64,000 bases of DNA from Colimorpha sp045640985 (GCA_045640985.1 JAZUFZ010000022.1:1-64000), one strand, 5' to 3'; counted from the first letter of the stretch, positions 51,338 through 59,841 are shown. Notes: a model not told the origin generated them from the letters alone. A program made the numbers and translations.

Positions 51338-52516
51338 GTGATTCTTCATATAGATTGTAATACGTTTTTTGCGAGTTGTGAGATCGCAACCCGACCGGAA
51401 CTGAAAGGAAAACCGGTCGTGGTGGCTAATGTGAATGAGGCTGGCGGCGGAATCATTCTTGCCCTGAACGCTCAGGCAAAGTCGCTGGGCCTCAAACGGG
51501 GAAATCCTGTTTTTCAGGTAAAGAAAAGAATGGAAGAATCCGGCGTGGTTGTGTGTCCCGCCGATCATCATAAGTATCGGCAGATTTCCTCCCGGATTAT
51601 GCAGTCCGTCCAGGAACAGGACCTTGTGGTGGATTTTCTCCAATATTCTGTGGATGAGTTCTTCGGCCAGCTTCCCGTAGAGGAGCCAGATGAGGCGCGC
51701 CACTTCATAGAACTGATAAAGAACAATATCTTTGAAAAGACCGGCATACCCGTAAGCTGCGGCTACGCGCAGACTTATACGCTGGCAAAGGTTGCGACCC
51801 ATTTTGCGAAACATTTCGAGGGCTATCACGGGGTATGTGTCCTGATGCCGGAAAACAGAGAAAAGGCTCTTGGAATGTTGCCCATCAGCGAGGTGTGGGG
51901 AATCGGCCGGCAATATAGAAAGCTGATGATACGGCTGGGAATTGATACGGCTTTGGATTTCGCCCGGATGCCTCAGGGGAAAGTCCAGCAGTATTTCACC
52001 ACCGCAGGTCTGAATACCTACAAGGAACTCAACGGAATACCCAGCGTAAATCTCAACAGAAGCTCTTTCCAAAGCAGTATTTCCCAGAGCCGGACCTTCG
52101 CGTTCATGATTCCTGATCTGCCGTCCCTGGAACAGGAAATCAAGAAATTCTCTGCGGAATGCGCCCATAAGTTGAGGAGCCAGAACGGTACCTGTGGTTC
52201 CATAACGGTTTTTATTGCGACCAACCGCCACAGGGACGATCTGCTTCCTTATCAGAATGGGGTAACGCTAAAGCTGGAACATCCGGTCTCCGACACACCT
52301 ACAATTGCCCAGACAGCCCTTCAGGCGCTGAGACGGATATTCCGTCCGGGTTATCAATACAAGCAGGCAGGGGTGATTCTGGGGAATATTCATCCGCAGC
52401 AGGGGTCTCAGCTGGATCTTTTCTCGGTGGAAGAAGATGAGAAAAAACGCCGGCTGTCGAAAGTGACGGACCAGATCAATAAACAGTTCGGCCCTGGAAC
52501 CGTTCATTTCGGGTAA
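51338..52516 (+). CDS. Y-family DNA polymerase (DinB/UmuC type)
   Basis: A translesion polymerase of 392 residues. The first metal Asp is in ILHIDCNTFFASCE (D6), and the catalytic pair is in YSVDEFFGQL (D106, E107). A helix-hairpin-helix segment follows (EVWGIGRQYRKLMIRLGI), then the little-finger domain and a sliding-clamp-binding peptide QLDLF near residue 360. Translation must start at GTG 51338, because an in-frame TGA lies two codons upstream. No umuD-like gene is adjacent. The gene follows the dispersed repeat after the MATE gene. Size and motifs fit the UmuC-like branch in Bacteroidetes, but DinB cannot be excluded. Confidence 0.88.
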   Translation: MILHIDCNTFFASCEIATRPELKGKPVVVANVNEAGGGIILALNAQAKSLGLKRGNPVFQVKKRMEESGVVVCPADHHKYRQISSRIMQSVQEQDLVVDFLQYSVDEFFGQLPVEEPDEARHFIELIKNNIFEKTGIPVSCGYAQTYTLAKVATHFAKHFEGYHGVCVLMPENREKALGMLPISEVWGIGRQYRKLMIRLGIDTALDFARMPQGKVQQYFTTAGLNTYKELNGIPSVNLNRSSFQSSISQSRTFAFMIPDLPSLEQEIKKFSAECAHKLRSQNGTCGSITVFIATNRHRDDLLPYQNGVTLKLEHPVSDTPTIAQTALQALRRIFRPGYQYKQAGVILGNIHPQQGSQLDLFSVEEDEKKRRLSKVTDQINKQFGPGTVHFG

Positions 52517-52561
52517 GTAATAAATCTTTCCCGGGGGCTTGTTACTCAGGCTTTTTCCTGG

Positions 52562-52680
52562 GGTAACTCCCTTCTATCTTCTTTTTATCTCCATATTAAC
52601 TTCTTTTTATCTCCTTTTCTAAGAATAAGAGATGGAAAAAAGATAAAAAGAAGATAAAAAAAAGATAGAAGGGAGTTACC
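52562..52680 (+). repeat. 119-bp near-palindromic dispersed element, copy 3
   Basis: GGTAACTCCC to GGGAGTTACC with perfect inverted termini, lying 46 bases after the polymerase stop codon. It is followed at 52692-52706 by ACTATATTACAGCAG, which also follows copy 4. Between 52707 and the murB promoter I see nothing further. Confidence 0.88.
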
Positions 52681-52848
52681 ACCGTTGCAGTACTATATTA
52701 CAGCAGAGAAAATGACTCCTGGAAAAAGAAATGATGAATAGATTAATCTATCCAAAAGGCGGAAGAAATGCGAGCCTCCGGGCATTAATTCACAGTCCGC
52801 TGTTAAAAAATTATTCATCATAAAGCGCGCGTATTGAAAAAAACTTCG

Positions 52849-52856
52849 TATCTTTG
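52849..52856 (+). promoter_or_regulatory. Promoter -7 box of murB, almost leaderless
   Basis: TATCTTTG ends 10 bases before the murB ATG at 52866. Transcription should therefore begin only a few bases before the start codon. The downstream bases read CACCCG. Confidence 0.7.
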
Positions 52857-52865
52857 CACCCGATT

Positions 52866-53873
52866 ATGAAACAGTTTTTCGATATATCGTTGCGACCGTA
52901 CAACACCTTCGGTATTGATTCCAAGGCGTCAAGAATGGTTGTTGTGGAAAGCCGGGAGGATCTGATGGAACTTCTGGAGAGCGGTCTCCTGTGTAAGGAG
53001 AGATTCGTTGTGCTCGGCGGAGGAAGCAATGTGGTTTTCACGGGAGATTTCAACGGAACCGTGGTTCTGATGCGCAACCGGGAAGTGCGACTGCTTGAAA
53101 ACGGCAGGGTAGAAGCCGGGGCGGGAATGATATTGGACGATCTGGTCCGCTACTGCTCCCGGAACGGCCTTCATGGAATGGAAAATCTGACCGCCATCCC
53201 TGGGACTGTAGGGGCAAGTGCTGTCCAGAATGTCGGAGCCTACGGACTGGAGGCCAAAGACGTAATAGAATGTGTAGAGGCTTACGATATTTCCAGTAGC
53301 GAACAGCGTATTTTTACGAACGCGGAGTGCGATTTCGGCTATCGCTGGTCCGTATTCAAAGGGGCGCTCGCCGGGAAATATATCATTGTGTCGGTAACCT
53401 ATAAGCTGAGCAGGGAATTTAGTCCGACGTTGTGCTATCAAGGTCTTGCCAAGGCCATGCAGGAGACGGGACTGGAACATCCGACAGCAGAGGAACTGAT
53501 AGATCTGATTACGGATGTGCGCTGGGCAAAACTGCCTAAACCAGGTGAGGTAGGCAGCGCAGGAAGTTTCTTCAAAAATCCGATTGTCTCCAGGGAGCAG
53601 CATGAGTCGTTGAAGCAGCGCTATCCCGATCTGGTCTCGTTTCCGGCAGGAGAAAATTATAAGCTGGCGGCGGGCTGGCTGATAGAGAAATCCGGGTGGA
53701 AAGGCCGTACCTTGAATCATGCCGGCGTATGGGCCAGACAGGCTCTGGTATTGGTAAATGCCGACGGATTGGCGTCCGGAAAGGATGTGGTCGCTCTGGC
53801 GGATGAGGTGGTCCAGAGCGTGGAACAGCAGTTCGGCGTGAAACTTGAAAAAGAGGCTATTATTATTGAATAA
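52866..53873 (+). CDS. murB: UDP-N-acetylenolpyruvoylglucosamine reductase
   Basis: FAD- and NADPH-dependent enzyme of peptidoglycan precursor synthesis that makes UDP-MurNAc. The 335-residue protein has RPYNTFGIDSKAS, the FAD-binding LGGGSNVVF, IPGTVGASAVQNVGAYG, FGYRWSVFKG (Tyr and Arg near the active site) and GSAGSFFKNP with the proton-donating Ser, then the conserved LAAGWLIEKSGWKG. It is the MurB form without the type II deletion. Start at 52866, since the upstream TTG lies in the promoter. It leads an operon with a hypothetical gene (10 bases downstream) and a lipoprotein. Confidence 0.95.
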   Translation: MKQFFDISLRPYNTFGIDSKASRMVVVESREDLMELLESGLLCKERFVVLGGGSNVVFTGDFNGTVVLMRNREVRLLENGRVEAGAGMILDDLVRYCSRNGLHGMENLTAIPGTVGASAVQNVGAYGLEAKDVIECVEAYDISSSEQRIFTNAECDFGYRWSVFKGALAGKYIIVSVTYKLSREFSPTLCYQGLAKAMQETGLEHPTAEELIDLITDVRWAKLPKPGEVGSAGSFFKNPIVSREQHESLKQRYPDLVSFPAGENYKLAAGWLIEKSGWKGRTLNHAGVWARQALVLVNADGLASGKDVVALADEVVQSVEQQFGVKLEKEAIIIE

Positions 53874-53883
53874 GTATTTTGAT

Positions 53884-54495
53884 ATGAATAAAGTAGAAAA
53901 ATTCTGGGCATGGTTCCAGGACAACAGCGAACAGCTCACGATGCTGAATGACATCGATGAGGGCAGGCAGAAGATCCTGCTTGACGCGCTCCAGCACGAA
54001 CTGGAGGCCTATTGTGAAGGTCTGACATACGAAATCAGTGAACAGACCCAGAACGGCCGCACGATGACCATCTCCGCGGAAGGGGACATGGATCTGTTTG
54101 AACAGGTAGTGAATCTGGTGGATAATGCGCCGGACGTGGATTGGTGGGAGTTTGTGGCCTTCAAGCAGCCGAAAGGCAAAGGTCTCAAAGTGTTCTTCGA
54201 CAAATACAAGTTCGACACCAAGGAGATGTATTTCATGCAGTTGGAGAATGAGGAAGAACCAGACATTCTGGGAGTGAGGATTGCGCTGCCTCACCCCGTG
54301 AAGGATGATGATGACCAGCTGGTCGGCGTATATGTTACCTTGGAAGCCATGATAGGCGAGTTCGACTGTGCAACCTTGATAGGGTATCTGGATACCGTAG
54401 ATATTCCGAAAGAACCTTTCAAGGAAGGGTATAAGCCTTTGGATGATTTCCCCGAATTTGTCGAGTGGTTCAAGCGTCAGCGGGACGATGAATAA
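53884..54495 (+). CDS. Cytosolic protein of unknown function
   Basis: I do not recognise a characterised family. The 203-residue acidic protein has no signal peptide or membrane helix. It begins with a helical part (KVEKFWAWFQDNSEQLTMLN), includes TYEISEQTQNGRTMTISAEG, DWWEFVAFKQPKGKGLKVFF and MYFMQLENEEEPDILGVRIA, and ends with a Pro/Asp-rich segment (EPFKEGYKPLDDFPEFVEWF). The pattern looks like a single alpha/beta domain found as a hypothetical protein in Bacteroidetes. Placement between murB and a lipoprotein gene, with an 8-base overlap with the latter, suggests joint expression. Confidence 0.75.
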   Translation: MNKVEKFWAWFQDNSEQLTMLNDIDEGRQKILLDALQHELEAYCEGLTYEISEQTQNGRTMTISAEGDMDLFEQVVNLVDNAPDVDWWEFVAFKQPKGKGLKVFFDKYKFDTKEMYFMQLENEEEPDILGVRIALPHPVKDDDDQLVGVYVTLEAMIGEFDCATLIGYLDTVDIPKEPFKEGYKPLDDFPEFVEWFKRQRDDE

Positions 54496-55186
54496 GTGGC
54501 TGTTCGGATTGATTTTGGCTCTGATTCTTTCAGGCTGTGGGTCTTATAGACCGGCGTGTGTGGATATCCCGCTGCTGCAGAATGAAGGTGATATAGAACT
54601 TGATGCGACGATAGCTTCAGTTGTTGAGCCCCTCGGTCAGGCAACAGTTGCATGGGCTGTGGGCAGTCATACGGCAGTTCAAGGGCATGTGAACAACATA
54701 GGAGGGACCTACGGACAGTTGGCAGGAGGCTGGTTCAAACCCTTCGGGGATCACAAAGTGTTGGAACTATGGGGCGGTTACGGACAAGGCAGATGGAGTG
54801 AGTTGTATGATGAGCTGAATAACCGGTATCACCGTCATATATTCTTCGGACAGGCCGATTTCGGGTGGAAAAACCTGTCATGCAACCCATCGGGAAATCT
54901 AAAGTTGGATTTGGGCGCGGCATTGAAATTGGGCTACTCGAACAGTACGGTGGAAAGCATACAGAGACAGTATTTTGGTGACTTGGATAGATGGACAGAA
55001 CAATATGACTATTATCCATCAAACTCACTTCTGGTCGAATCAATGATTGAATGCAGAATCGGAGTGGAACATTTCAAGGTAGGCGCCAGCATCGGGTGGT
55101 GCAGGCTATTTCATCCGAAAGGATTGGGCCCGAGGGACTTTGCATTTCCGTTCTGGCTTGGATTGGGTCTTCATTATTCGAGATGA
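54488..55186 (+). CDS. Lipoprotein, paralogue of the one at 31466
   Basis: A 232-residue lipoprotein with lipobox LSGC (lipidated Cys about residue 17). The mature part contains VDIPLLQNEGDIELDATIAS, GSHTAVQGHVNNIG, LELWGGYGQGRWSE, FFGQADFGWKNL, KLGYSNSTVES and a C-terminal FPFWLGLGLHYSR. Segment order and the LLQxxGD motif match the lipoprotein at 31466, so they are diverged paralogues, probably barrel-like outer-membrane proteins. The ATG lies inside the end of the preceding gene (8-base overlap), which is why I chose it over the longer upstream frame. Confidence 0.78.
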   Translation: MNKWLFGLILALILSGCGSYRPACVDIPLLQNEGDIELDATIASVVEPLGQATVAWAVGSHTAVQGHVNNIGGTYGQLAGGWFKPFGDHKVLELWGGYGQGRWSELYDELNNRYHRHIFFGQADFGWKNLSCNPSGNLKLDLGAALKLGYSNSTVESIQRQYFGDLDRWTEQYDYYPSNSLLVESMIECRIGVEHFKVGASIGWCRLFHPKGLGPRDFAFPFWLGLGLHYSR

Positions 55187-55208
55187 GAACCCTATATGAA
55201 AAAAATAT

Positions 55209-55239
55209 TTTGCAGAGTCAAAAATAATTTGTATCTTTG
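55209..55239 (+). promoter_or_regulatory. Promoter of purA
   Basis: TTTG (55209-55212) and TATCTTTG (55232-55239) are 19 bases apart. The leader from about 55245 to the ATG at 55347 is about 100 bases, with no recognised riboswitch. Confidence 0.75.
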
Positions 55240-55346
55240 CCATACAAAAAAGTGTGGGTGAAAAGAACGTTAAAACGATTAATATATTAATAGTAAACCA
55301 TATAGAAAGATGCAGCGGGGGGAGTTCCCAATGCAAAAAAACGAAA

Positions 55347-56639
55347 ATGACAAAAGTAGATGTGCTCTTAGGTCTCCAATGGGGTGACGAAGGCAAAGGT
55401 AAAGTTGTTGATGTGCTTACTCCAGGTTATGATGTTATTGCCCGTTTTCAGGGTGGCCCCAATGCAGGTCATACCCTTGAATTCAATGGCATTAAACATG
55501 TCTTGAGAACCATACCTTCAGGTATTTTCCATACCGAGAAGATTAACGTTATCGGTAATGGTGTACTTCTCGAACCCAGAATCTTCCGTCAGGAAGTGGA
55601 AAGCCTGCGCGAAAAGGGCGTGGAACCCACACATAATCTCTATATCTCCAAGAAAACCCACCTGATTCTTCCTACCCACCGTTTGATGGATGCCGCCAAC
55701 GAACAGGCCAAAGGTAATGCCAAGATCGGATCCACCCTCAAAGGTATCGGACCGGCTTATACCGACAAGATTGCCCGTACTGGTTTGCGCGTAGGAGATA
55801 TCCTTGAGTTTGATTTCCGCGAGAAATTCGAGATGCAGAAATACCAGCACATCCAGATGGCCAAGATGCTCGGCTTTGATGTGGAGAACTTTACCCTTGA
55901 AGGTTTGAAACTGGATGCATACGAGGCAGAATGGTTCGAGGCCCTTGAAGAACTCAAGAAGTTCAATCTCATCAACAGCGAATATTTCATCAACCAGTGT
56001 CTGCGCGAGAATAAGAAGGTACTCGCAGAAGGTGCACAGGGATCTATGCTCGACATCGATTTCGGAAGCTATCCTTTCGTGACTTCCTCCAACACTATTA
56101 CCGCAGGAGTCTGCTCCGGACTCGGTGTGGCTCCTACCAATATCGGACGTGTTATGGGAATTACCAAGGCTTACTGCACTCGCGTAGGCGCAGGTCCTTT
56201 CCCAACCGAACTTTTCGACGAAACCGGCAGTCAGCTTTGCAAGATCGGGCATGAGTTCGGCTCCGTTACGGGCCGTCCCCGTCGTTGTGGCTGGATTGAT
56301 ATCCCAGCGTTAAAATACGTCTGCATGCTCAACGGCGTAACCGACCTTTTTGTTACCAAGCCTGATGTAATGAACGACTTTGATGAAGTCAAAATGTGTA
56401 CCCACTACAGCATCAACGGTCAGGAAACCGATCAGCTCCCATTCGAGTTCAATGCCGTTGAAATAAAACCCATACTCAAGAGCTACCAGGGTTGGAAACA
56501 GGAACTCAGCCACGCCAAGACCTATAATGAACTCCCAGAGAAACTTTTGGCATATCTCTCTGCAATCGAGCAGGAAACCGGCGTGAACATCATGGCAGTC
56601 AGCATCAGTCCCGATCGCAAGGATGTCCTGTATAAGTAA
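55347..56639 (+). CDS. purA: Adenylosuccinate synthetase
   Basis: GTP-dependent enzyme that commits IMP to AMP synthesis. The 430-residue protein starts MTKVDVLLGLQWGDEGKGK, the diagnostic IMP/GTP site, and continues with RFQGGPNAGHTL, STLKGIGPAYTDKIARTG, EGAQGSMLDIDFGSYPFVTSS, RVGAGPFPTEL and SVTGRPRRCGWID, in the standard order. The start is placed at 55347 because the family begins there; an in-frame start at 55254 would add 31 unrelated residues from the leader. It has its own promoter. The PepSY-like gene follows. Confidence 0.97.
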   Translation: MTKVDVLLGLQWGDEGKGKVVDVLTPGYDVIARFQGGPNAGHTLEFNGIKHVLRTIPSGIFHTEKINVIGNGVLLEPRIFRQEVESLREKGVEPTHNLYISKKTHLILPTHRLMDAANEQAKGNAKIGSTLKGIGPAYTDKIARTGLRVGDILEFDFREKFEMQKYQHIQMAKMLGFDVENFTLEGLKLDAYEAEWFEALEELKKFNLINSEYFINQCLRENKKVLAEGAQGSMLDIDFGSYPFVTSSNTITAGVCSGLGVAPTNIGRVMGITKAYCTRVGAGPFPTELFDETGSQLCKIGHEFGSVTGRPRRCGWIDIPALKYVCMLNGVTDLFVTKPDVMNDFDEVKMCTHYSINGQETDQLPFEFNAVEIKPILKSYQGWKQELSHAKTYNELPEKLLAYLSAIEQETGVNIMAVSISPDRKDVLYK

Positions 56640-56718
56640 AACCTCTTAAATAAACTTAAATGTTTTGCCGTCAGGCAATAAAATACAAAAACCATCGTTA
56701 TTCACACCAAAAAACGAC

Positions 56719-57777
56719 ATGAAAAAGATTTTAGCCCTCATTCTCGCTTTGGTCTGCGCGCAAACCATCTTTGCCCAGTCCAAAATTAAAGAGACCGCAG
56801 TTCCTCAGTCCGTGCTGCTCGCGCTGGACAAGACCTACGATTCCTATAAGGTGAAAAACTGGTATCAGGCTCCCGGACAGTATATAGCCGAAATCATCAT
56901 TGACGGTCAGGAAGGCCGCAGCTACTTCGCTGCCTCCGGCGACTGGCAGTATTCCTCCTTCCCTGTACAGCTCTCCGACTGTCCTACCCTTATGAATACC
57001 TATTATGTGAATAACTATCCTGGCTACAGAGTAAAGACCATCGATTATATCGAAGAACTCTCCGGGGATAACTATTATCGCATGATCATTATCCGTAAAG
57101 GTGTAGGAGCAGAAGATTGTGAGATGATATTCGACACTCGTGGAAAACTCATGAAATCTACCGCTCCCGACCCCGCTATCGTAAAACGCGATTATTACAA
57201 GTATAACAACCCTGATGCAACCGAAGAGGAAATCGAGAAGGAAGCTCCTGTAGAACATCGTAAGAAAACCCGTCCCGCACCCAAGATTGACAAGCCGGAC
57301 GAAACTCCGTTTGCTCCATCAGAAGCAATCTCAGCCGACTTCAACAAGCGCGTACCTCCAACCCGTCGCAACAACAAGGATGCCCAATGGGCTCAGCGAG
57401 GCTACGATGAAGTCGTTGCGTACTACACCAACAACCAGAAGGTAAAGCTTGAAGCCGTATATGATGTCAATACAGAAAAACTCGTCAAGACCGGCAAGAC
57501 CCTCAACAAGGATCGTTACACTTCTGCCATTATGAAATACCTTGCCGAGAAATTCAGCGGCGAGAAATACAAGGTGGAAAAAATGGTAGTCTATGAATTT
57601 GACTCCAAATACCGCGGTGCAGATGGCAAGAAACCCAAGCCTTACACCTACGTTGTGGTAAGTCAGAAACTTAAAGGCTCCGTAAACAAGATGAAGTTCA
57701 CCCGTATGGAGTTCGACAATTCAGGCGCCTTCACCGGTCTTATTGCCCAACCTCTTGATGAATACGACGTACAGTAA
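56719..57777 (+). CDS. Exported PepSY-like protein
   Basis: A 352-residue exported protein with a signal peptide (MKKILALILALVCAQTIFAQ). It seems to hold two PepSY-like units of the kind found in Bacteroidetes periplasmic proteins. The first lies about 25-160 (AVPQSVLLALDKTYDSYKVK, IAEIIIDGQEGRSYFAASG, YRMIIIRKGVGAEDCEMIFD); the second is about 225-350 (EVVAYYTNNQKVKLEAVYDV, TYVVVSQKLKGSVNKMKFTR). A basic/Pro-rich linker of about 50 residues joins them. It begins 79 bases after purA and ends at a good terminator, so it may be transcribed with purA. Function unknown. Confidence 0.75.
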   Translation: MKKILALILALVCAQTIFAQSKIKETAVPQSVLLALDKTYDSYKVKNWYQAPGQYIAEIIIDGQEGRSYFAASGDWQYSSFPVQLSDCPTLMNTYYVNNYPGYRVKTIDYIEELSGDNYYRMIIIRKGVGAEDCEMIFDTRGKLMKSTAPDPAIVKRDYYKYNNPDATEEEIEKEAPVEHRKKTRPAPKIDKPDETPFAPSEAISADFNKRVPPTRRNNKDAQWAQRGYDEVVAYYTNNQKVKLEAVYDVNTEKLVKTGKTLNKDRYTSAIMKYLAEKFSGEKYKVEKMVVYEFDSKYRGADGKKPKPYTYVVVSQKLKGSVNKMKFTRMEFDNSGAFTGLIAQPLDEYDVQ

Positions 57778-57799
57778 CATTCACGAAATACATGTCATA

Positions 57800-57831
57800 A
57801 GAGTGAGCCTGTAAGGGTTCACTCTTTTTTT
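57800..57831 (+). terminator. Rho-independent terminator after the PepSY-like gene
   Basis: AGAGTGAGCC and GGTTCACTCT pair around TGTAAG, followed by TTTTTTT. It lies 22 bases after the stop codon. Confidence 0.85.
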
Positions 57832-58290
57832 ATGCCATTGCTCCGTTGGCGGAATTAATCAATAGTTACATATAAAATTAAGAAATTATGTACATGTTGT
57901 CTGAAATACAATTAAAATATTCCGAAAATTACTCACATAGAAGGTATTCTGTTGCATGATATAATGTGACATATAGACGGAAAATAGTGGATATATATAT
58001 TTTCAGGAAGTGAATTTTGTATTTATTTTAGATTTTTTTTTCAAAATGTAAAAAATGTTGTATATTTGCAATTGGAAATGATGTTTAATTTATTCCACCC
58101 AATAAAGATGAGTGAGTTTTCTTGAACGATGTTAATAAAAGGAAACTATATACATGTTGGCAGAATAATTTCATGATTTCTTTAAGATTACTTTGTTTTC
58201 TTTAGAAAATAATGTATATTATTATTTAGGAACTATTTGGTATAAAGAAAATTGTTTGATATAATTATTAGATATAAAATCAAAATAAAT
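57832..58290. other. AT-rich non-coding stretch
   Basis: About 460 bases, clearly richer in A and T than the flanks. It contains a TATATTTG -7 box at 58061-58068, after which transcription would run through a leader of about 220 bases to the next gene. No other feature is seen. Confidence 0.5.
58061..58068 (+). promoter_or_regulatory. Promoter -7 box before the AT-rich orphan gene
   Basis: TATATTTG followed by CAATTGG; no clear -33 box. It is the only convincing box upstream of the gene at 58291. Confidence 0.55.
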
Positions 58291-58809
58291 ATGAAGAAAT
58301 TATCAACCAAGAAAATAGCAGAATCTCAGTTAAAAGAGATTATCGATGAAACCGTTGATGATGTATTAAATCGTATTGGTATGATTAATGAAATGGCTGT
58401 ACCCTTGAAAACATACAAAGCAAGGGTAGATGGTTTGAGATTCCAACTTGTAGAAAATTGGTGTCTCTGCAAGTGGTGCCAACTCTTTAGTCCAGAATGT
58501 GAAAACTTTGCTCATTGGATTAATGAGTTGAAGGCTTGTATTAATAACCTTAAATTCCTTGACATTAATAGCGGCATTGATAAAAGAAGAACGCTTATTA
58601 GAATGCTAATAAAAGATTATGATTATGATGAAACCAATATGATTGTTCGTATAATTAATGATAAGTTTGATATAGAAAAGATTACTGATGGCAGTCAAAG
58701 AGCAAGCGTTGCTGCTGATTTTGCTGATGGCATACAAAGTCTAATTGAAGTTATTTCTATTGATACAATAAGTACTAACTCTTACATACAAGACACTTTC
58801 CAAAACTAA
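58291..58809 (+). CDS. Orphan protein in AT-rich island
   Basis: A 172-residue protein with no recognised family. It starts MKKLSTKKIAESQLKEIIDE and continues TVDDVLNRIGMINEMA. Short basic helices of this type (x-LTE/AES-x-L-x-x-I-x-E-S/T-V...) are common, from memory, at the N-termini of hypothetical proteins from gut Bacteroidetes phages and accessory DNA. The middle has three Cys close together (WCLCKWCQLF); the rest is helical and acidic. Codons strongly favour A/T at third positions, unlike the neighbours, which suggests horizontal acquisition. No partner gene is adjacent. Confidence 0.68.
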   Translation: MKKLSTKKIAESQLKEIIDETVDDVLNRIGMINEMAVPLKTYKARVDGLRFQLVENWCLCKWCQLFSPECENFAHWINELKACINNLKFLDINSGIDKRRTLIRMLIKDYDYDETNMIVRIINDKFDIEKITDGSQRASVAADFADGIQSLIEVISIDTISTNSYIQDTFQN

Positions 58810-59020
58810 GGCTCAAGTGAACCACCACTAAATAAAAGATTTTGGAGTTTTTTTGAAATATATTTTTAAGAAAATTTGTTTTTGTTTAAATTTTCTATAG
58901 TATTTACTGCCAACAAGTATATAATTACCAAAAATTGTCCGGTAACACTTGGCATTCGGCCTGTGAGAGGGTGCTGAGGCAGCGCTTGGCGCAGCGCCAC
59001 CACTAGGGGCTCCGCATAGA
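58810..59020. other. Junction of AT-rich island and GC-rich patch
   Basis: After the orphan gene comes about 140 bases of AT-rich DNA, then a sudden GC-rich patch (about 58955-59020) with the hairpin-prone GGCGCAGCGCC, ending directly at dispersed repeat copy 4. No gene is seen. Confidence 0.45.
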
Positions 59021-59139
59021 GGTAACTCCCTTCTATCTTCTTTTTATCTCCATATTAACTTCTTTTTATCTCCTTTTCTAAGAATAAGAGATAGAAAAAA
59101 GATAAACTGGAGATAAAAAGAAGATAGGAGGGAGTTACC
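59021..59139 (+). repeat. 119-bp near-palindromic dispersed element, copy 4
   Basis: GGTAACTCCC to GGGAGTTACC. It differs from copy 3 mainly in the right arm (AAACTGGAGATAAAAAG). It is followed at 59151-59165 by the same ACTATATTACAGCAG that follows copy 3. It lies at the edge of the AT-rich island. Confidence 0.88.
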
Positions 59140-59215
59140 CTATACAAGTGACTATATTACAGCAGGAAAGATCTGTCTCTTCGCAGGAGTCATTACCAGG
59201 TTAATTCATACTCTG

Positions 59216-59539
59216 ATGAGGAAGCGTCGCAACCACACGTACAAGAGTGGAAAAAAGGCTGGGAAGACGGAGCAGAAGTTGCGGAACCACATCCAGTATC
59301 AGTTGAAATACGACACTGGGGAGGTTGCCGGCGTGGCGTTCCAGTTTCCCGTGCATGGTATTTTCAGGGAGTACGGTATTGGAAATGGCACTCCGAGGGC
59401 GCTGGTGGGGAAGACTTCCAGAACAATGAGCGACTGGCTGAGCGGTTCGCTGGAAAAGAGTGAGGGGAAACTGTTGGATATTGTTGCGGAACATAGCAGC
59501 AATAAGGTGATTCGGACGTTTATGGGGGTGAAGAAATAA
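59216..59539 (+). CDS. Small basic protein, possibly a phage remnant
   Basis: A 107-residue basic protein: RKRRNHTYKSGKKAGKTEQK, then LRNHIQYQLKYDTGEVAGVA, FQFPVHGIFREYGIGNGTPR and a helical end. The segment F-x-FPxHGIFxEYGxGxGTPR resembles, from memory, hypothetical proteins in Bacteroidetes prophages related to head-tail completion proteins, where a conserved HG-V/I-F-x-x-x-G-V/I-G block recurs. No other phage gene is near, so this would be an isolated remnant or cargo gene. The ATG is 76 bases after repeat copy 4. A shared bidirectional terminator follows. Confidence 0.55.
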   Translation: MRKRRNHTYKSGKKAGKTEQKLRNHIQYQLKYDTGEVAGVAFQFPVHGIFREYGIGNGTPRALVGKTSRTMSDWLSGSLEKSEGKLLDIVAEHSSNKVIRTFMGVKK

Positions 59540-59540
59540 A

Positions 59541-59567
59541 AAAAGCTGTCAATGACAGCCTTTTTTT
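59541..59567. terminator. Bidirectional terminator
   Basis: GCTGTCA and TGACAGC form a stem (59545-59559) flanked by A-rich DNA on the left and TTTTTTT on the right. It serves the convergent genes at 59216 (plus) and 59569 (minus). Confidence 0.85.
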
Positions 59568-59568
59568 A

Positions 59569-59841
59569 TTAAGCATATCCTCTTTGAATTGGAGGCAGTG
59601 GAAGTTCTGCTCCATCAAGGATAGCATCATCAAGAATAGTCCCATCCATAGAAGCATTGCTCAAATTGGCGCCAGTCAAATCAGCACCAGTAAGATCTGT
59701 AAAATTAAGGCTTGCCATGCTTAAATCGACACCCCTTAAATCTGCCTCTCTTAAATCCATACCAGATAGGATTGCATAAGCGAAATCCTCTTCATCAATC
59801 CGAGCTATAATATCACCGTGTATGTTTTTAATGATAAGCAT
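59569..59841 (-). CDS. Pentapeptide-repeat protein
   Basis: A 90-residue protein with about nine A(D/N)LxX-type pentapeptides from residue ~25 (LSGMDLREADLRGVDLSMAS, then LNFTDLTGADLTGANLSNAS), which fold into a right-handed quadrilateral beta-helix. The N-terminal MLIIKNIHGDIIARIDEED is a separate short leader seen on similar Bacteroidetes proteins. Some pentapeptide proteins mimic DNA or bind enzymes, but nothing here shows the target. It converges on the phage-like gene through a shared terminator. A truncated relative of its N-terminus lies 76 bases upstream on the same strand. Confidence 0.85.
   Translation of the reverse strand: MLIIKNIHGDIIARIDEEDFAYAILSGMDLREADLRGVDLSMASLNFTDLTGADLTGANLSNASMDGTILDDAILDGAELPLPPIQRGYA

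Noticed and set aside
51338..52516. umuDC-type SOS operon
   Set aside because: The polymerase is clear, but no UmuD-like gene or SOS operator can be seen on either side.
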